The notes under the pieces are model-generated. The model ran no database searches, had not been told where the DNA came from, and saw only the letters and a list, made by a program, of their open reading frames with translations. Shown one piece after another: positions 51,638 to 61,158 of a stretch of 64,000 nt of DNA. Source of the DNA: an uncultured Alphaproteobacteria bacterium. Lineage in GTDB: Bacteria > Pseudomonadota > Alphaproteobacteria > HIMB59 > GCA-002718135. Position 1 is the stretch's first letter. Every line of letters begins with the position of its first letter. The stretch lies in assembly GCA_902560725.1 (NCBI GenBank), contig CACEMR010000001.1:1-64000 (forward strand), read 5' to 3'. The position numbers and the translations under genes are program-made.

Positions 51638-53146
51638 TTAAGAACTTAATAATTTTTTCTTCCAAGTATCATAAGATAGCTCTACAAAAAGATTTTTATC
51701 ATCACCTAGCAATTTTTTAATCTCATAATAAGTATTACCTGGCCCACAGAAATGATATTTTTCTTTAATTTCTGGATATTTTTCTAAAACCAACTTGAAA
51801 GCAGAACCACTCATCCAATAAAAAAAATTTTTTTTGTATACATCAATCTCAAAATCAAGTTTTTGTAACTGATAAGTATTAATTTTATTTTTTATAGTAC
51901 TTTCAAATGAAGAACTATGTGTTAGCTTAATCCATGGAAAATCTGTGAGAGAATTAATATTATTTTCAAATCCCTCACCAAGTCCATCAGAACTGCCATT
52001 AACCCATATTCCGCGATCAGCTAATTTCTTCCATGTTTTTAAGCCACTTGACCAAATTATATTGTTTGAATTAATTTTTGCATCATTTTGAAGTGCGCTT
52101 ATTCGGGAAATAAAAATACATTTATTTTTTAAGTTATTTACTTCTAAAATAGTATTATTTAACTCTTTTCGCTGGAAAATTTTATAAGAATTTAGATCTT
52201 CTGGATATATTTCATCTTCACCACTACAAAAAAATTTTTCTTTCTTTTCATTGATTAAATCCCAACTTTCAAAATGGTTTCCATTTTCATCTTCTCCTCT
52301 TTTAGAAACAATAGTACCTAATGAATGAGTGATATATGAAACTCCAATTTTTTGATGGCAGCCACCACCATATATTTTTAATATATTTCTCTCATTTTCA
52401 ACATTAAAGAAATCGTTATCAAAATTAATATCATTCAGTATATGATTTAAATGATCATCATTATCTCGAGTCTCAATTGCAAGCGCCCCTTGACCAGGGG
52501 AACAAGGATTTATTGATAAAGGTATTATTGTCCATAGACATTCGTCAATATAACTCTTTAATATTTTTTTTAATTCATCAAACTCAGGAACATTGTTCAA
52601 AAGGATTCTATCTATTGCAGCTTTAGCTACAATAAATGCATCACTAGATGGATTTTGTAAAAACTTTTTGAATCTTGTGGGAATATTTCCTCTTATATTT
52701 TCAAATTTTATTTCTTCATATTTATTTGGAAGAAAATTTTTTATAAATTTGTTTACGTTGTACTGTCTTCTTGGAGAGGAACAGAGGATGGTAATTTCTT
52801 TTTTATCATTGTTTTTATTTTTTTTAAGAAATAAAATATCTCTTTTATCTGCTCTTTGTAATGTTGCTGCAATTTTAGTTTTATTACCAACTTCAATTGG
52901 CAAATCTTTCCAAGAATGTACTATTAAGTCACATTTTTTGGTTATTAATTCTTCACGAAGATCATTTGTAAAAACGCCCTCTATGGGCATTTCAGATAAA
53001 GGTGTGATTAAATCTTTATCTCCTGAAGTGCTTTTAGTTTTATAATCTATTTGAATATCAGGGTATTTAGAATTTAAATACTCACCAAATTCACGAGCTT
53101 GAATTGTAGCTAAATCACTTTTTCTTGATAAAACTTTTATTTTCAT
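51638..53146 (-). CDS. hemC: Hydroxymethylbilane synthase fused to a divergent HemD-like C-terminal domain
   Basis: VHSWKDLP, PGQGALAIETR, cofactor-Cys motif GGGCHQKIG; about 170 additional C-terminal residues. Confidence 0.85.
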   Translation of the reverse strand: MKIKVLSRKSDLATIQAREFGEYLNSKYPDIQIDYKTKSTSGDKDLITPLSEMPIEGVFTNDLREELITKKCDLIVHSWKDLPIEVGNKTKIAATLQRADKRDILFLKKNKNNDKKEITILCSSPRRQYNVNKFIKNFLPNKYEEIKFENIRGNIPTRFKKFLQNPSSDAFIVAKAAIDRILLNNVPEFDELKKILKSYIDECLWTIIPLSINPCSPGQGALAIETRDNDDHLNHILNDINFDNDFFNVENERNILKIYGGGCHQKIGVSYITHSLGTIVSKRGEDENGNHFESWDLINEKKEKFFCSGEDEIYPEDLNSYKIFQRKELNNTILEVNNLKNKCIFISRISALQNDAKINSNNIIWSSGLKTWKKLADRGIWVNGSSDGLGEGFENNINSLTDFPWIKLTHSSSFESTIKNKINTYQLQKLDFEIDVYKKNFFYWMSGSAFKLVLEKYPEIKEKYHFCGPGNTYYEIKKLLGDDKNLFVELSYDTWKKKLLSS

Positions 53147-53187
53147 GGATTATTATTTTAAGATAGCACTATATAATAAAATTACTA

Positions 53188-53751
53188 ATGATTGAATTTA
53201 AAGGTACAAAAACATCATGGGGACTAATAGCCAAGCTTTTCCATTGGTCATTAGCATTATTGCTTTTTTGGCAAGTAGCAACAGGCATTAGTCTTCACAA
53301 TATGGAATTTTCCCCTTTTAAAATTGGAATAATTGGAACACATAAATTTTTTGGCACATTAGTATTTAGCTTGGTAGTTGTTAGACTCATATGGAAATAT
53401 ATGTTTAATACTCACCCAAAGTATGAAAATTTAACTTTATTTCATAAATTAGTCTCCAATTTAGTACATTTTTTACTTTATGTACTAGTTATTTTAATAC
53501 CCATTCAGGGAACTATTATGACATGGCTTGGTGGTGGTGATGTTTTCCTTTTAGGTATAATTAAAATACCCCCAATTATTGAAATGGACTTTATACTCTA
53601 TCCTCAAGCTCTTAAAGTTCATTATTATTCAGCACTAACTTTAACAGGTTTATTTTCTCTTCATATTCTAGCAGCATTGTATCATCGTTTACTAATTAAA
53701 GATAAATATGGAGTATGGAAAAGAATGGCGTTTAGAAGGCAAAAGGTGTGA
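53188..53751 (+). CDS. Cytochrome b561 family protein
   Basis: LFHWSLALLLFWQ, THKFFGTLVF, VHYYSALTLTGLFSLHILAALYHRLLIKD. Confidence 0.9.
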   Translation: MIEFKGTKTSWGLIAKLFHWSLALLLFWQVATGISLHNMEFSPFKIGIIGTHKFFGTLVFSLVVVRLIWKYMFNTHPKYENLTLFHKLVSNLVHFLLYVLVILIPIQGTIMTWLGGGDVFLLGIIKIPPIIEMDFILYPQALKVHYYSALTLTGLFSLHILAALYHRLLIKDKYGVWKRMAFRRQKV

Positions 53752-53806
53752 CAATTCATACAATTAAATACTTACAATTATACTCACTCTAAGTTATCTA
53801 AAGTCA

Positions 53807-55042
53807 ATGGATTACAATAAATTTTTCTCTTCCGAATTACGCAATCTTAAAGATCAAGGTTTGTATAGAAACTTTAGAAATATTGACAGACCAATAAAAA
53901 ATTTTCCCAATGCTGAAGAAAACTTTAAAAATAAAGAAAGAGAAGTAGAAGTTTGGTGCTCTAATGATTACCTTAATATGAGCCAACATCCAGAAGTTGT
54001 AAATGAAATTGTAAAAACATTATTAGAATACGGTTCAGGATCAGGTGGAACTCGAAATATTTCTGGCACATCTACTTATCATACCAATTTAGAAAAAAAA
54101 TTAGCTAATATTCATAATAAAGAGTCTGCTTTATTATTTGCCTCCGCATATACAGCTAATCAATCTACATTATGGACCTTAGGTAAAAAAATTAAAAATA
54201 TTGAGATATTTTCAGATGAGCTTAATCATGCATCTTTAATTCAGGGAATTAAAAATAGTGGAGCTAAGTGTCATATTTTTAAACATAATGATATCGATCA
54301 CCTTGAATTATTGCTTAAAGAAACAGATATTAACAATCCAAAACTAATAGTTTTTGAAAGTCTGTATTCTATGGAAGGGATTAGATCACCAATAATAAAA
54401 ATAGTGGAGTTGGCTAAAAAATACAACTGTATGACTTATTTAGATGAAGTTCATTCTGTTGGATTATATGGTGAAGAAGGTAAAGGTATTGCTGTAGAAA
54501 TGGGTGTTGACGATAAAATAGATATTATTAATGGAACATTGGCTAAGGCATACGGTCAAATGGGTGGATATGTTGCAGCAAATTTAGAAATTATTGATTA
54601 CATAAGAAGCTTTTCACCAGGTTTTATTTTTACTACCTCAATTTGCCCCTCTATTGCAGCAGGCGCTTCTAAAGCAATAGATATAGTTTCTTTAGCTGAA
54701 CAATTAAGAATAAGAATAAAAGAAAATGCAGCTTTAATTCGAGAGCATTTAGACTCTATTGCAATTCCTTATATAGATACAAATTCTCACATTGTTGCAG
54801 TTTTAATTAATGATCCTTTCTTATGTAAAAAAGTTTCTCAAGATTTAATTGATGAACATGGTATATATGCACAACCAATTTTCTATCCAACTGTTCCTAA
54901 AGGCTTAGAAAGGCTTAGAATTACAGTTACACCTAAACATAGAAAAGAACATATCAGCAAGATGATTAATGCACTTGATAAAGTTTGGTCTAAAAACAAT
55001 TTGCCTAGAAAAAATATTAATCAAGTATCAAGTAAAATCTAA
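53807..55042 (+). CDS. hemA: 5-aminolevulinate synthase
   Basis: [55 protein letters not shown]. Confidence 0.95.
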   Translation: MDYNKFFSSELRNLKDQGLYRNFRNIDRPIKNFPNAEENFKNKEREVEVWCSNDYLNMSQHPEVVNEIVKTLLEYGSGSGGTRNISGTSTYHTNLEKKLANIHNKESALLFASAYTANQSTLWTLGKKIKNIEIFSDELNHASLIQGIKNSGAKCHIFKHNDIDHLELLLKETDINNPKLIVFESLYSMEGIRSPIIKIVELAKKYNCMTYLDEVHSVGLYGEEGKGIAVEMGVDDKIDIINGTLAKAYGQMGGYVAANLEIIDYIRSFSPGFIFTTSICPSIAAGASKAIDIVSLAEQLRIRIKENAALIREHLDSIAIPYIDTNSHIVAVLINDPFLCKKVSQDLIDEHGIYAQPIFYPTVPKGLERLRITVTPKHRKEHISKMINALDKVWSKNNLPRKNINQVSSKI

Positions 55043-55941
55043 TTTTTGATATTTTGATCAAACTGCCTAGCAGCAAATCCATAATAAATTACAGCAATTG
55101 TAATTATAACGCCACCAACTATAACAGTTGGACTTGGCACTTCATTAATTCCAAAAATAGGAAGCCAAACCCATAGTACCCCACCAACAACTTCCATTAA
55201 AGACAATAAAGCTAATTCGGCTGATGGGAGATACTTTGCACCCAGACTGTATAATATTAGACCAGAGGCAACTAAAAAACCATGAAGCAAACTTAGATAA
55301 GAGTTTATTGTTGGCATTGTTGTGAAAGATTGAAAAGAAAATCCTAAAATAAAAAAAGAAAAAATAGCACAAAATACCCCTGCTAAAACAATAGTTGTAA
55401 ATTTAGGTGTTTCTGGTTTCCATCTGATAGTAACTGTATAGAGGGCAAAGCCAGTGGCAGATATAAAACCAATTATTGCTCCAAGAGCTGTACCTGAAAT
55501 ACTATCATTTACAATCATCACACAAACACCAATAAATGCAACTATCATAGCAACTAAAGTTGATCTTTTTAATATTTCTCCAAGTACAAAGTAACCAACA
55601 ATTGCTGCAATAAAAGGCATAGCAGCTAACATAAATAGTGTAACTGCAGCACTAGTCATTGTGATAGAAAAAATAAAACCTGTGAAAGCTATTGCTAAAA
55701 ATAAACCACCAAGAATTGATGAAATACCTATTTTTAAAAAATTTTTATAAAAAGAAAAACCTTCTGTAAAAAATAAGTATAACAATAAAATTATAGATAT
55801 TGAAAAGCCTCTATAAAATAAATATTGAAAAACATAAGCATGACCATCAACCATGTACCTTACTGTTAAGGCACCAAAACTCCAAAATATTCCTGCAAGA
55901 AAAACAACCGTAAATGCATAAAAGTATGTGTTCTGACTCAT
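55039..55941 (-). CDS. EamA/DMT-superfamily transporter
   Basis: Ten predicted TM segments; duplicated EamA pattern. Confidence 0.88.
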   Translation of the reverse strand: MSQNTYFYAFTVVFLAGIFWSFGALTVRYMVDGHAYVFQYLFYRGFSISIILLLYLFFTEGFSFYKNFLKIGISSILGGLFLAIAFTGFIFSITMTSAAVTLFMLAAMPFIAAIVGYFVLGEILKRSTLVAMIVAFIGVCVMIVNDSISGTALGAIIGFISATGFALYTVTIRWKPETPKFTTIVLAGVFCAIFSFFILGFSFQSFTTMPTINSYLSLLHGFLVASGLILYSLGAKYLPSAELALLSLMEVVGGVLWVWLPIFGINEVPSPTVIVGGVIITIAVIYYGFAARQFDQNIKN

Positions 55942-55987
55942 TTATTGAGATACAAATCATTAAATGAGATAAAAGTAAATTGATATT

Positions 55988-56146
55988 TTAGTTATTTATT
56001 TGAATCCCCGTCTCTTTACTTCCACTTATTTTAAAGTTAACTTTATTTTTATTACCATCCTCTAAACTAGAAATAGATGACATTTTGCATCCTAACAATA
56101 TTAAAGTTAGTACTATTGACAAATACCTATAGATCCAAGTGAACAT
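55988..56146 (-). CDS. Small lipoprotein ORF, 52 aa: MFTWIYRYLSIVLTLILLGCKMSSISSLEDGNKNKVNFKISGSKETGIQINN
   Basis: Not in the supplied ORF track; lipobox LILLGC after a hydrophobic signal; 5' end overlaps the end of the upstream pentapeptide-repeat gene on the same strand. Confidence 0.6.
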   Translation of the reverse strand: MFTWIYRYLSIVLTLILLGCKMSSISSLEDGNKNKVNFKISGSKETGIQINN

Positions 56147-56616
56147 TTTTTTCCATCTACCCAGATTGCATTTGATAAGTTGGCTTCTTCAAAAATTGCT
56201 CCAGAAATGTTAGCTCCTAATAAATTTGCTTCATATAAATTAGCACCCTTAAAAGATGCTCCAAATAAATTTGATCCTTCAAAATTAACTTTTGCTAAAT
56301 TAGCATTATCAAAATTTGCGTTATTACAATTAGCGCCTTGTAAATTTGATGCATATAAATTTGAGTTATTAAAATTTGAAAATATAAAATTACCTATAGA
56401 TAGGTTCGAATTGTTAATTTGTGCTTTTTCAAAATTTGAAAGAGATAAATTGACACCAGACATTTGAGAGTTTGCCATACCTGCACCAGATAAATCTAAA
56501 TTTTCGACAAAATTACAATTTGTCCAATCAACCTCGTTTGATGGCTGATCACCACATGCGGCATAAGATAAAGACGAATGAAACAAAATAGATATAAATA
56601 GAAATAAAATTTTCAT
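56113..56616 (-). CDS. Secreted pentapeptide-repeat protein
   Basis: Signal peptide MKILFLFISILFHSSLSYA; A(N/D)Lxx-type repeats such as NNANFDNANLAKVNFEGSNLFGASFKGANLYEANLLGA. Confidence 0.88.
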   Translation of the reverse strand: MKILFLFISILFHSSLSYAACGDQPSNEVDWTNCNFVENLDLSGAGMANSQMSGVNLSLSNFEKAQINNSNLSIGNFIFSNFNNSNLYASNLQGANCNNANFDNANLAKVNFEGSNLFGASFKGANLYEANLLGANISGAIFEEANLSNAIWVDGKKCSLGSIGICQ

Positions 56617-56657
56617 TAATATAAAATATGACTAGTTTATGTTTAATTTAAGGCAAA

Positions 56658-58424
56658 TTATCTTGAAGTCAACTTGAGTTCAATTCTTCTGTTTTGTTGA
56701 AAATCACTATCAGTTTCTCCATCACTTATTGGATAAAACTCACCATATCCTGCTGCTGCAAGTCTATTGGGAGAAAATCCTAGATCGAGTAATAATTTAA
56801 GTACTGAATTTGCACGTGCTGTAGATAATTCCCAATTTGATGGAAATTGGGTTGTTTTAATTGGCCTTTTATCAGTATGACCTTCAACCATAATAATCCA
56901 ATCAATGTCATTGGGTATCTGATTCGTTGTTTCTTTTAATGTTAATCCTATCTCACTTAGTTTTTGCTTACCTGAAATTTCCAAATCATCTGAAGCAGAC
57001 TCAAATAATAATTCTGACTCAAAAATAAATCTATCTCCAACAATTTTTATATCTTCTCTATCTCCTAAAATAGATTGAAGCTTTCCAAAAAATTCTGATC
57101 GGTATTTTTGTAATTCAAATACTTTAGAAGTTAATGCTTTATTTAATTTCTCACCTAAAACCTCAATTTCTAAATCTTTAATTTGTGTATCTCTCTCACT
57201 AGCATCTAAAGCACTATTTAATAATACGATTTCTTGTTGCAAAGTATCTATTTGATTTGAGAGTATTTCTACTTGTTCCAATGTTTTTGAAGATTGAGTT
57301 TCCATTTTTTTGATCTCATTTAATGATATTTCTTTTTGAATCTGACTCTCCTGTTCTAGTAATGTTATTTGATTTTGAAGTAACTCAAGTTTTTGAAGTT
57401 GTGCTTGCTGTTTATCTTCAGATAAAGATAAGATATTATTTAATTCAGATATTTTGCCTCTTAGACTAAAAATAGTACTATCCTTTTGAATTAAATCATT
57501 ATTAAGCTTTGCCAATTCTTCATTTTTAAACCTAATTGCATTTAACTGATCTTTTAAAGATGCATCTTTAAGCCCCAGGCTGTCATTTATTTTTAATAAA
57601 TCGTTTGTTAATTCTTGATACTGAGCAATCTGAGTTTGTAATTCTTCATCTCTTAAAGAAAGTTGGATATTTGTTTTTTCTAATTCATTATTTAATTCTA
57701 TTAGTTCTTCATTTTTATTTTTTATTGCTAATAATTGTTCTTCTATACCTCCTTCTTCAATGCCCAAGCTCTCATTAATTGATAACAGATTTTTATTTTT
57801 TTCATTTAACTCATTGATAGTATCCTTCAGTGATTTTTCGCTATCTAAAAGTTTAAGATTTGTGTTGTCTAGTTCTTCATTAAGAGTTTTTAACTGGTCA
57901 ATTCTTGAGGTAAGTGCCTTATTAATTCTTTCACCCAATCCCTCAGTTTCAAGCAAGGTAATTTTTTGACCTTCATATGTTTCTAAAGCATTTGCTACAA
58001 CTCTTAACTCTTTAAGTAAACTGCTAATTTGATCGGATAATGCAAGAATGTTTTGTTCTTGAACAAAAATTTCTGATCTTTTTTTTGCAATATCCTCTTG
58101 GAGTTGCTCACTTTGGAGTTGTTCTAATTTTAAACTTGATTGACTCTCTTCTAACTGTTCCTGAGTTTGCGAAAGGGATGAAAGAGCCTTTTCCTTATCT
58201 TGAGTTTCAATAACTAATATTTTAGATAATTCATTTATTTGCACTCTTAGATCTTGAAGAGCTTTATCTCTTCCAGAAATTGCATCACTTAAATAAATTT
58301 GTGACACAGTAAATACCATTAAGACAAAAATTATTACTATTAAAAGAGTAGCAAGAACATCAACAAAGCCTGGCCAGATATTTGTTGTATCTGCAAGTCT
58401 ATTTCTTAAAGACCTAGTAGCCAT
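56658..58424 (-). CDS. MotB/OmpA-like protein: N-terminal TM, long coiled coil, C-terminal peptidoglycan-binding domain
   Basis: WPGFVDVLATLLIVIIFVLMVF with TM Asp; coiled coil; OmpA motif VEGHTDKRP...NWELSTARANSVLKLLLDLG...AAGYGEFYP...NRRIEL. Confidence 0.88.
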   Translation of the reverse strand: MATRSLRNRLADTTNIWPGFVDVLATLLIVIIFVLMVFTVSQIYLSDAISGRDKALQDLRVQINELSKILVIETQDKEKALSSLSQTQEQLEESQSSLKLEQLQSEQLQEDIAKKRSEIFVQEQNILALSDQISSLLKELRVVANALETYEGQKITLLETEGLGERINKALTSRIDQLKTLNEELDNTNLKLLDSEKSLKDTINELNEKNKNLLSINESLGIEEGGIEEQLLAIKNKNEELIELNNELEKTNIQLSLRDEELQTQIAQYQELTNDLLKINDSLGLKDASLKDQLNAIRFKNEELAKLNNDLIQKDSTIFSLRGKISELNNILSLSEDKQQAQLQKLELLQNQITLLEQESQIQKEISLNEIKKMETQSSKTLEQVEILSNQIDTLQQEIVLLNSALDASERDTQIKDLEIEVLGEKLNKALTSKVFELQKYRSEFFGKLQSILGDREDIKIVGDRFIFESELLFESASDDLEISGKQKLSEIGLTLKETTNQIPNDIDWIIMVEGHTDKRPIKTTQFPSNWELSTARANSVLKLLLDLGFSPNRLAAAGYGEFYPISDGETDSDFQQNRRIELKLTSR

Positions 58425-58426
58425 TT

Positions 58427-59452
58427 TTATTTTTTAATTTTCTTTATTTCTTTTTCAATATTCTGAAAATATTCTTTTATTTTTTTTGCTTCCAAAATTC
58501 CATTTTTACTAAGTGACTCTGTTAAACTGATTAAAGAAGATTGTGTATTTAACTGTGTAGATAAAAAGTTTGACAATTGTTTGTCTGTTTTTTCAGAATT
58601 TGAATTAATTTTATTTAAAACTTCATTAAATTTGTCAAAATTTTTTGAAATTTTATTTTGATTTTCAAACGACTGTTTTAAAGCATTTACAATATTTTCT
58701 AAATTATCATAAATTTTTTGAATTGCTGCTGTTGTTGGTTTATCTTCCTTATTTGTGAATTCCGGAGAAGAATTTGATGAAAGAATATTTTCAAAAAATT
58801 GGCTGTATTTATTTTGTGCTTGGCCTAGATTTAAATCGAGCAGTCCAAGTATAAGCGATCCAGCTAAACCTAGCAAAGAACTGCTAAAGGCAATGCTCAT
58901 ACCTTCTAGCGGAGCGCTTAAACCATCTTTTAGTGAATTAAAAAAACCTGCTACATTAGTATCATCAATACCTAAGCCACTTATAACGTTACCTACTGAT
59001 CCAATAGTTAGAAGCAATCCCCAAAATGTTCCTAATAAGCCTAAAAAAACTAATAGCCCAACAAGATATCGTGAAGTTTCTCTTATATTAACCAAAGTCA
59101 TATCAGAATTTTCAATCAGCCTATCAATGGATGTACTTTTAAAAACAAATCTTCCATCTAAATTTTTTAATTCTAATGTAATATTTTTATCTGAACCTCT
59201 CAGATTAACAAAGGATTCTAAAGAATTGGTGATATTAAAGTTAGAGAGTGAGATAAACTTATAATTTAAATTAATTAAGTGATAAAAATTAAAAATTAAG
59301 CCAATAATCAAACTTAAAAGAATTATAATATTAATAAAAATATTTGATAAAAAGGCATTTTGTAATACTGGATATAGTAATACAACTATTACAAAAACCA
59401 AAAGTAAAAAAATTGATGCTCTAATTATATAATTATTTAAAGATTGTGACAT
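58427..59452 (-). CDS. MotA/TolQ/ExbB-like proton channel protein with C-terminal helical tail
   Basis: LVGLLVFLGLLGTFWGLLLTIG and LSAPLEGMSIAFSSSLLGLAGSLILGLLDL. Confidence 0.88.
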   Translation of the reverse strand: MSQSLNNYIIRASIFLLLVFVIVVLLYPVLQNAFLSNIFINIIILLSLIIGLIFNFYHLINLNYKFISLSNFNITNSLESFVNLRGSDKNITLELKNLDGRFVFKSTSIDRLIENSDMTLVNIRETSRYLVGLLVFLGLLGTFWGLLLTIGSVGNVISGLGIDDTNVAGFFNSLKDGLSAPLEGMSIAFSSSLLGLAGSLILGLLDLNLGQAQNKYSQFFENILSSNSSPEFTNKEDKPTTAAIQKIYDNLENIVNALKQSFENQNKISKNFDKFNEVLNKINSNSEKTDKQLSNFLSTQLNTQSSLISLTESLSKNGILEAKKIKEYFQNIEKEIKKIKK

Positions 59453-59502
59453 AGTAACAAAACTATATCACCATTATAAATTTTTCAATAAATATTAAGC
59501 TA

Positions 59503-60687
59503 TTAGTTATAAATATAATTTCTAGTTAAAGGTAAATTGTTAATATTTTTTGAAATTTGTATTTGGAATACAACATTACCCATATTTACAAATGAATATT
59601 TGCTAGCTAAAAGATAAAATTCCCACATTCTAAAAAAACGCATATCAAACATTTTGATAATTTTATCTCTATTTTCCATTACATTTTTATACCAATGGGA
59701 CAGGGTATGAGCATAATGTAGTCTTAAAATTTCTATATCTGCTATATTAATATTAAGCTTTTGAGTCTCTTTCATGATTTCTGATAAAGATGGAATATAA
59801 CCACCTGGAAATATATATTTTCTGATCCAAGGGCTAGTAGCAGTTGGCTTTCCTCTTTGTCCAATTGTATGTAATAGGAAAACTCCATTATCTTTTAAAA
59901 TATCATGAACTTTCTTTAAATAAGTTTCAAAATATCTAACACCAACGTGTTCAAACATGCCAACTGACACTATCCTATCATATTGATCTGTTTCATTTCT
60001 ATAATCCTGTAAAGCAAATGATACTCTATCACTTAACCCCTCCTTTTGTGCTCTTTCAGATGCTGTTTTAAATTGATTTTCTGATAAAGTGATTCCTTTA
60101 ACTTTTGCTCCTGTTTGTTTTGCTATTTCTATTGCCATACCACCCCATCCACAGCCTATATCTAAAACATTCATATTTTCATTTATACTAAGTTTTTTAA
60201 TAATATGTTCTTTCTTATCCTTTTGTGCCTGATCTAAGCCTATATTTGGATTATGAAAGTAAGCACATGAATACTGCATGTCCTTATCTAAAAATAACTT
60301 ATACAAATTTTCATCAATATCATAATGGTGGGCTACATTTTTTTTAGAATTTACAAGCTGATTAATTTGTTGAAAAGGCATAAAAACTGAAGATAAATAT
60401 TCATAAAATTTATAAATTTTATTGTTTGAGACAAAGTCATCATAAGAGTTTGATATAAGACTAATAAATTCCTCAATTGTACCTTTTTCAATAATTAGCT
60501 CTTCATTCATATAAGCTTCACCTAAATGAAGGCCTGGATTTAGAAACAATTTTCTTTCTATGGATTTATTTGTTAATCTTATAGTCACTAATGGATTAGA
60601 GTTTCCAAAAGTATGCAGTTTGTTCTTTGAATCTATTATCTCAAGTGTTCCATCAAAATTAAGTTTTTTTAAGAGATTGTAGAGCAT
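59503..60687 (-). CDS. cfa: Cyclopropane-fatty-acyl-phospholipid synthase family methyltransferase
   Basis: MQYSCAYF, VLDIGCGWGGMAIEIA, RIVSVGMFEHVG. Confidence 0.92.
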   Translation of the reverse strand: MLYNLLKKLNFDGTLEIIDSKNKLHTFGNSNPLVTIRLTNKSIERKLFLNPGLHLGEAYMNEELIIEKGTIEEFISLISNSYDDFVSNNKIYKFYEYLSSVFMPFQQINQLVNSKKNVAHHYDIDENLYKLFLDKDMQYSCAYFHNPNIGLDQAQKDKKEHIIKKLSINENMNVLDIGCGWGGMAIEIAKQTGAKVKGITLSENQFKTASERAQKEGLSDRVSFALQDYRNETDQYDRIVSVGMFEHVGVRYFETYLKKVHDILKDNGVFLLHTIGQRGKPTATSPWIRKYIFPGGYIPSLSEIMKETQKLNINIADIEILRLHYAHTLSHWYKNVMENRDKIIKMFDMRFFRMWEFYLLASKYSFVNMGNVVFQIQISKNINNLPLTRNYIYN

Positions 60688-60778
60688 AATTTAATATATT
60701 AAAAAAAATCAAAAGATTGTCAATAAATTGAAGATCTCTTTTTTTTAATATTAATAATATATTGGAATAGGTATTCTG

Positions 60779-61003
60779 CTATGCAGCAATTCGACGGTTT
60801 TTTTGAGCTTCTTTTTCTTTTTTAAGCTCTTTTTCGTCAATATATGCTACATCACAATGACTTTGACAATAGGGTTTACCTGCCACTGTCTTTGCTTCAC
60901 AAAAATGAAATTCCTTTTCTTGAGGATCTCCTATAGGCCATTGACAGTTAGAAAAACTGTGCATAACACTATTTTGTTTGAAGTAGTTTTTTAAAATTGA
61001 CAT
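60779..61003 (-). CDS. GcrA-like protein, C-terminal domain only (74 aa)
   Basis: NCQWPIGDPQEKEFHFCEAKTVAGKPYCQSHCDVAY matches the GcrA C-terminal motif; an in-frame TAA lies just upstream of the start. Confidence 0.75.
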   Translation of the reverse strand: MSILKNYFKQNSVMHSFSNCQWPIGDPQEKEFHFCEAKTVAGKPYCQSHCDVAYIDEKELKKEKEAQKNRRIAA

Positions 61004-61158
61004 TTTTTTGTAACCTTATTTTAATTTGCAGGTAGTTTATATTTATGAAAAAACCACTATTCAATATAAAAATATAAATTATTGTTTATTATCAATATGT
61101 TAGTACTCCAAAGAATTCATCATACTATATATAGATATCACAAAGGTATTTTTTTTTG

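Noticed and set aside
52593-53045. 150-aa plus-strand ORF
   Set aside because: Antisense inside hemC, a shadow ORF of AT-rich codon usage.
53751-53779. Three ACAATT copies before hemA as a regulatory array
   Set aside because: Irregular spacing (9 and 14 bp) and low complexity; too weak to support.
56180-56467. 95-aa plus-strand repeat-like ORF (KFALLQLAPCKFDAYKF...)
   Set aside because: Mirror image of the pentapeptide repeats on the opposite strand, not an independent repeat protein.
58755-59264. 169-aa plus-strand ORF
   Set aside because: Antisense inside the MotA-like gene; no recognisable domain.
56658-59452. MotA/MotB-like pair as a Zorya (ZorAB) anti-phage defence system
   Set aside because: No ZorC/ZorD/ZorE-like helicase or nuclease genes nearby; neighbours are housekeeping or envelope genes, so an orphan stator-like pair is the safer description.
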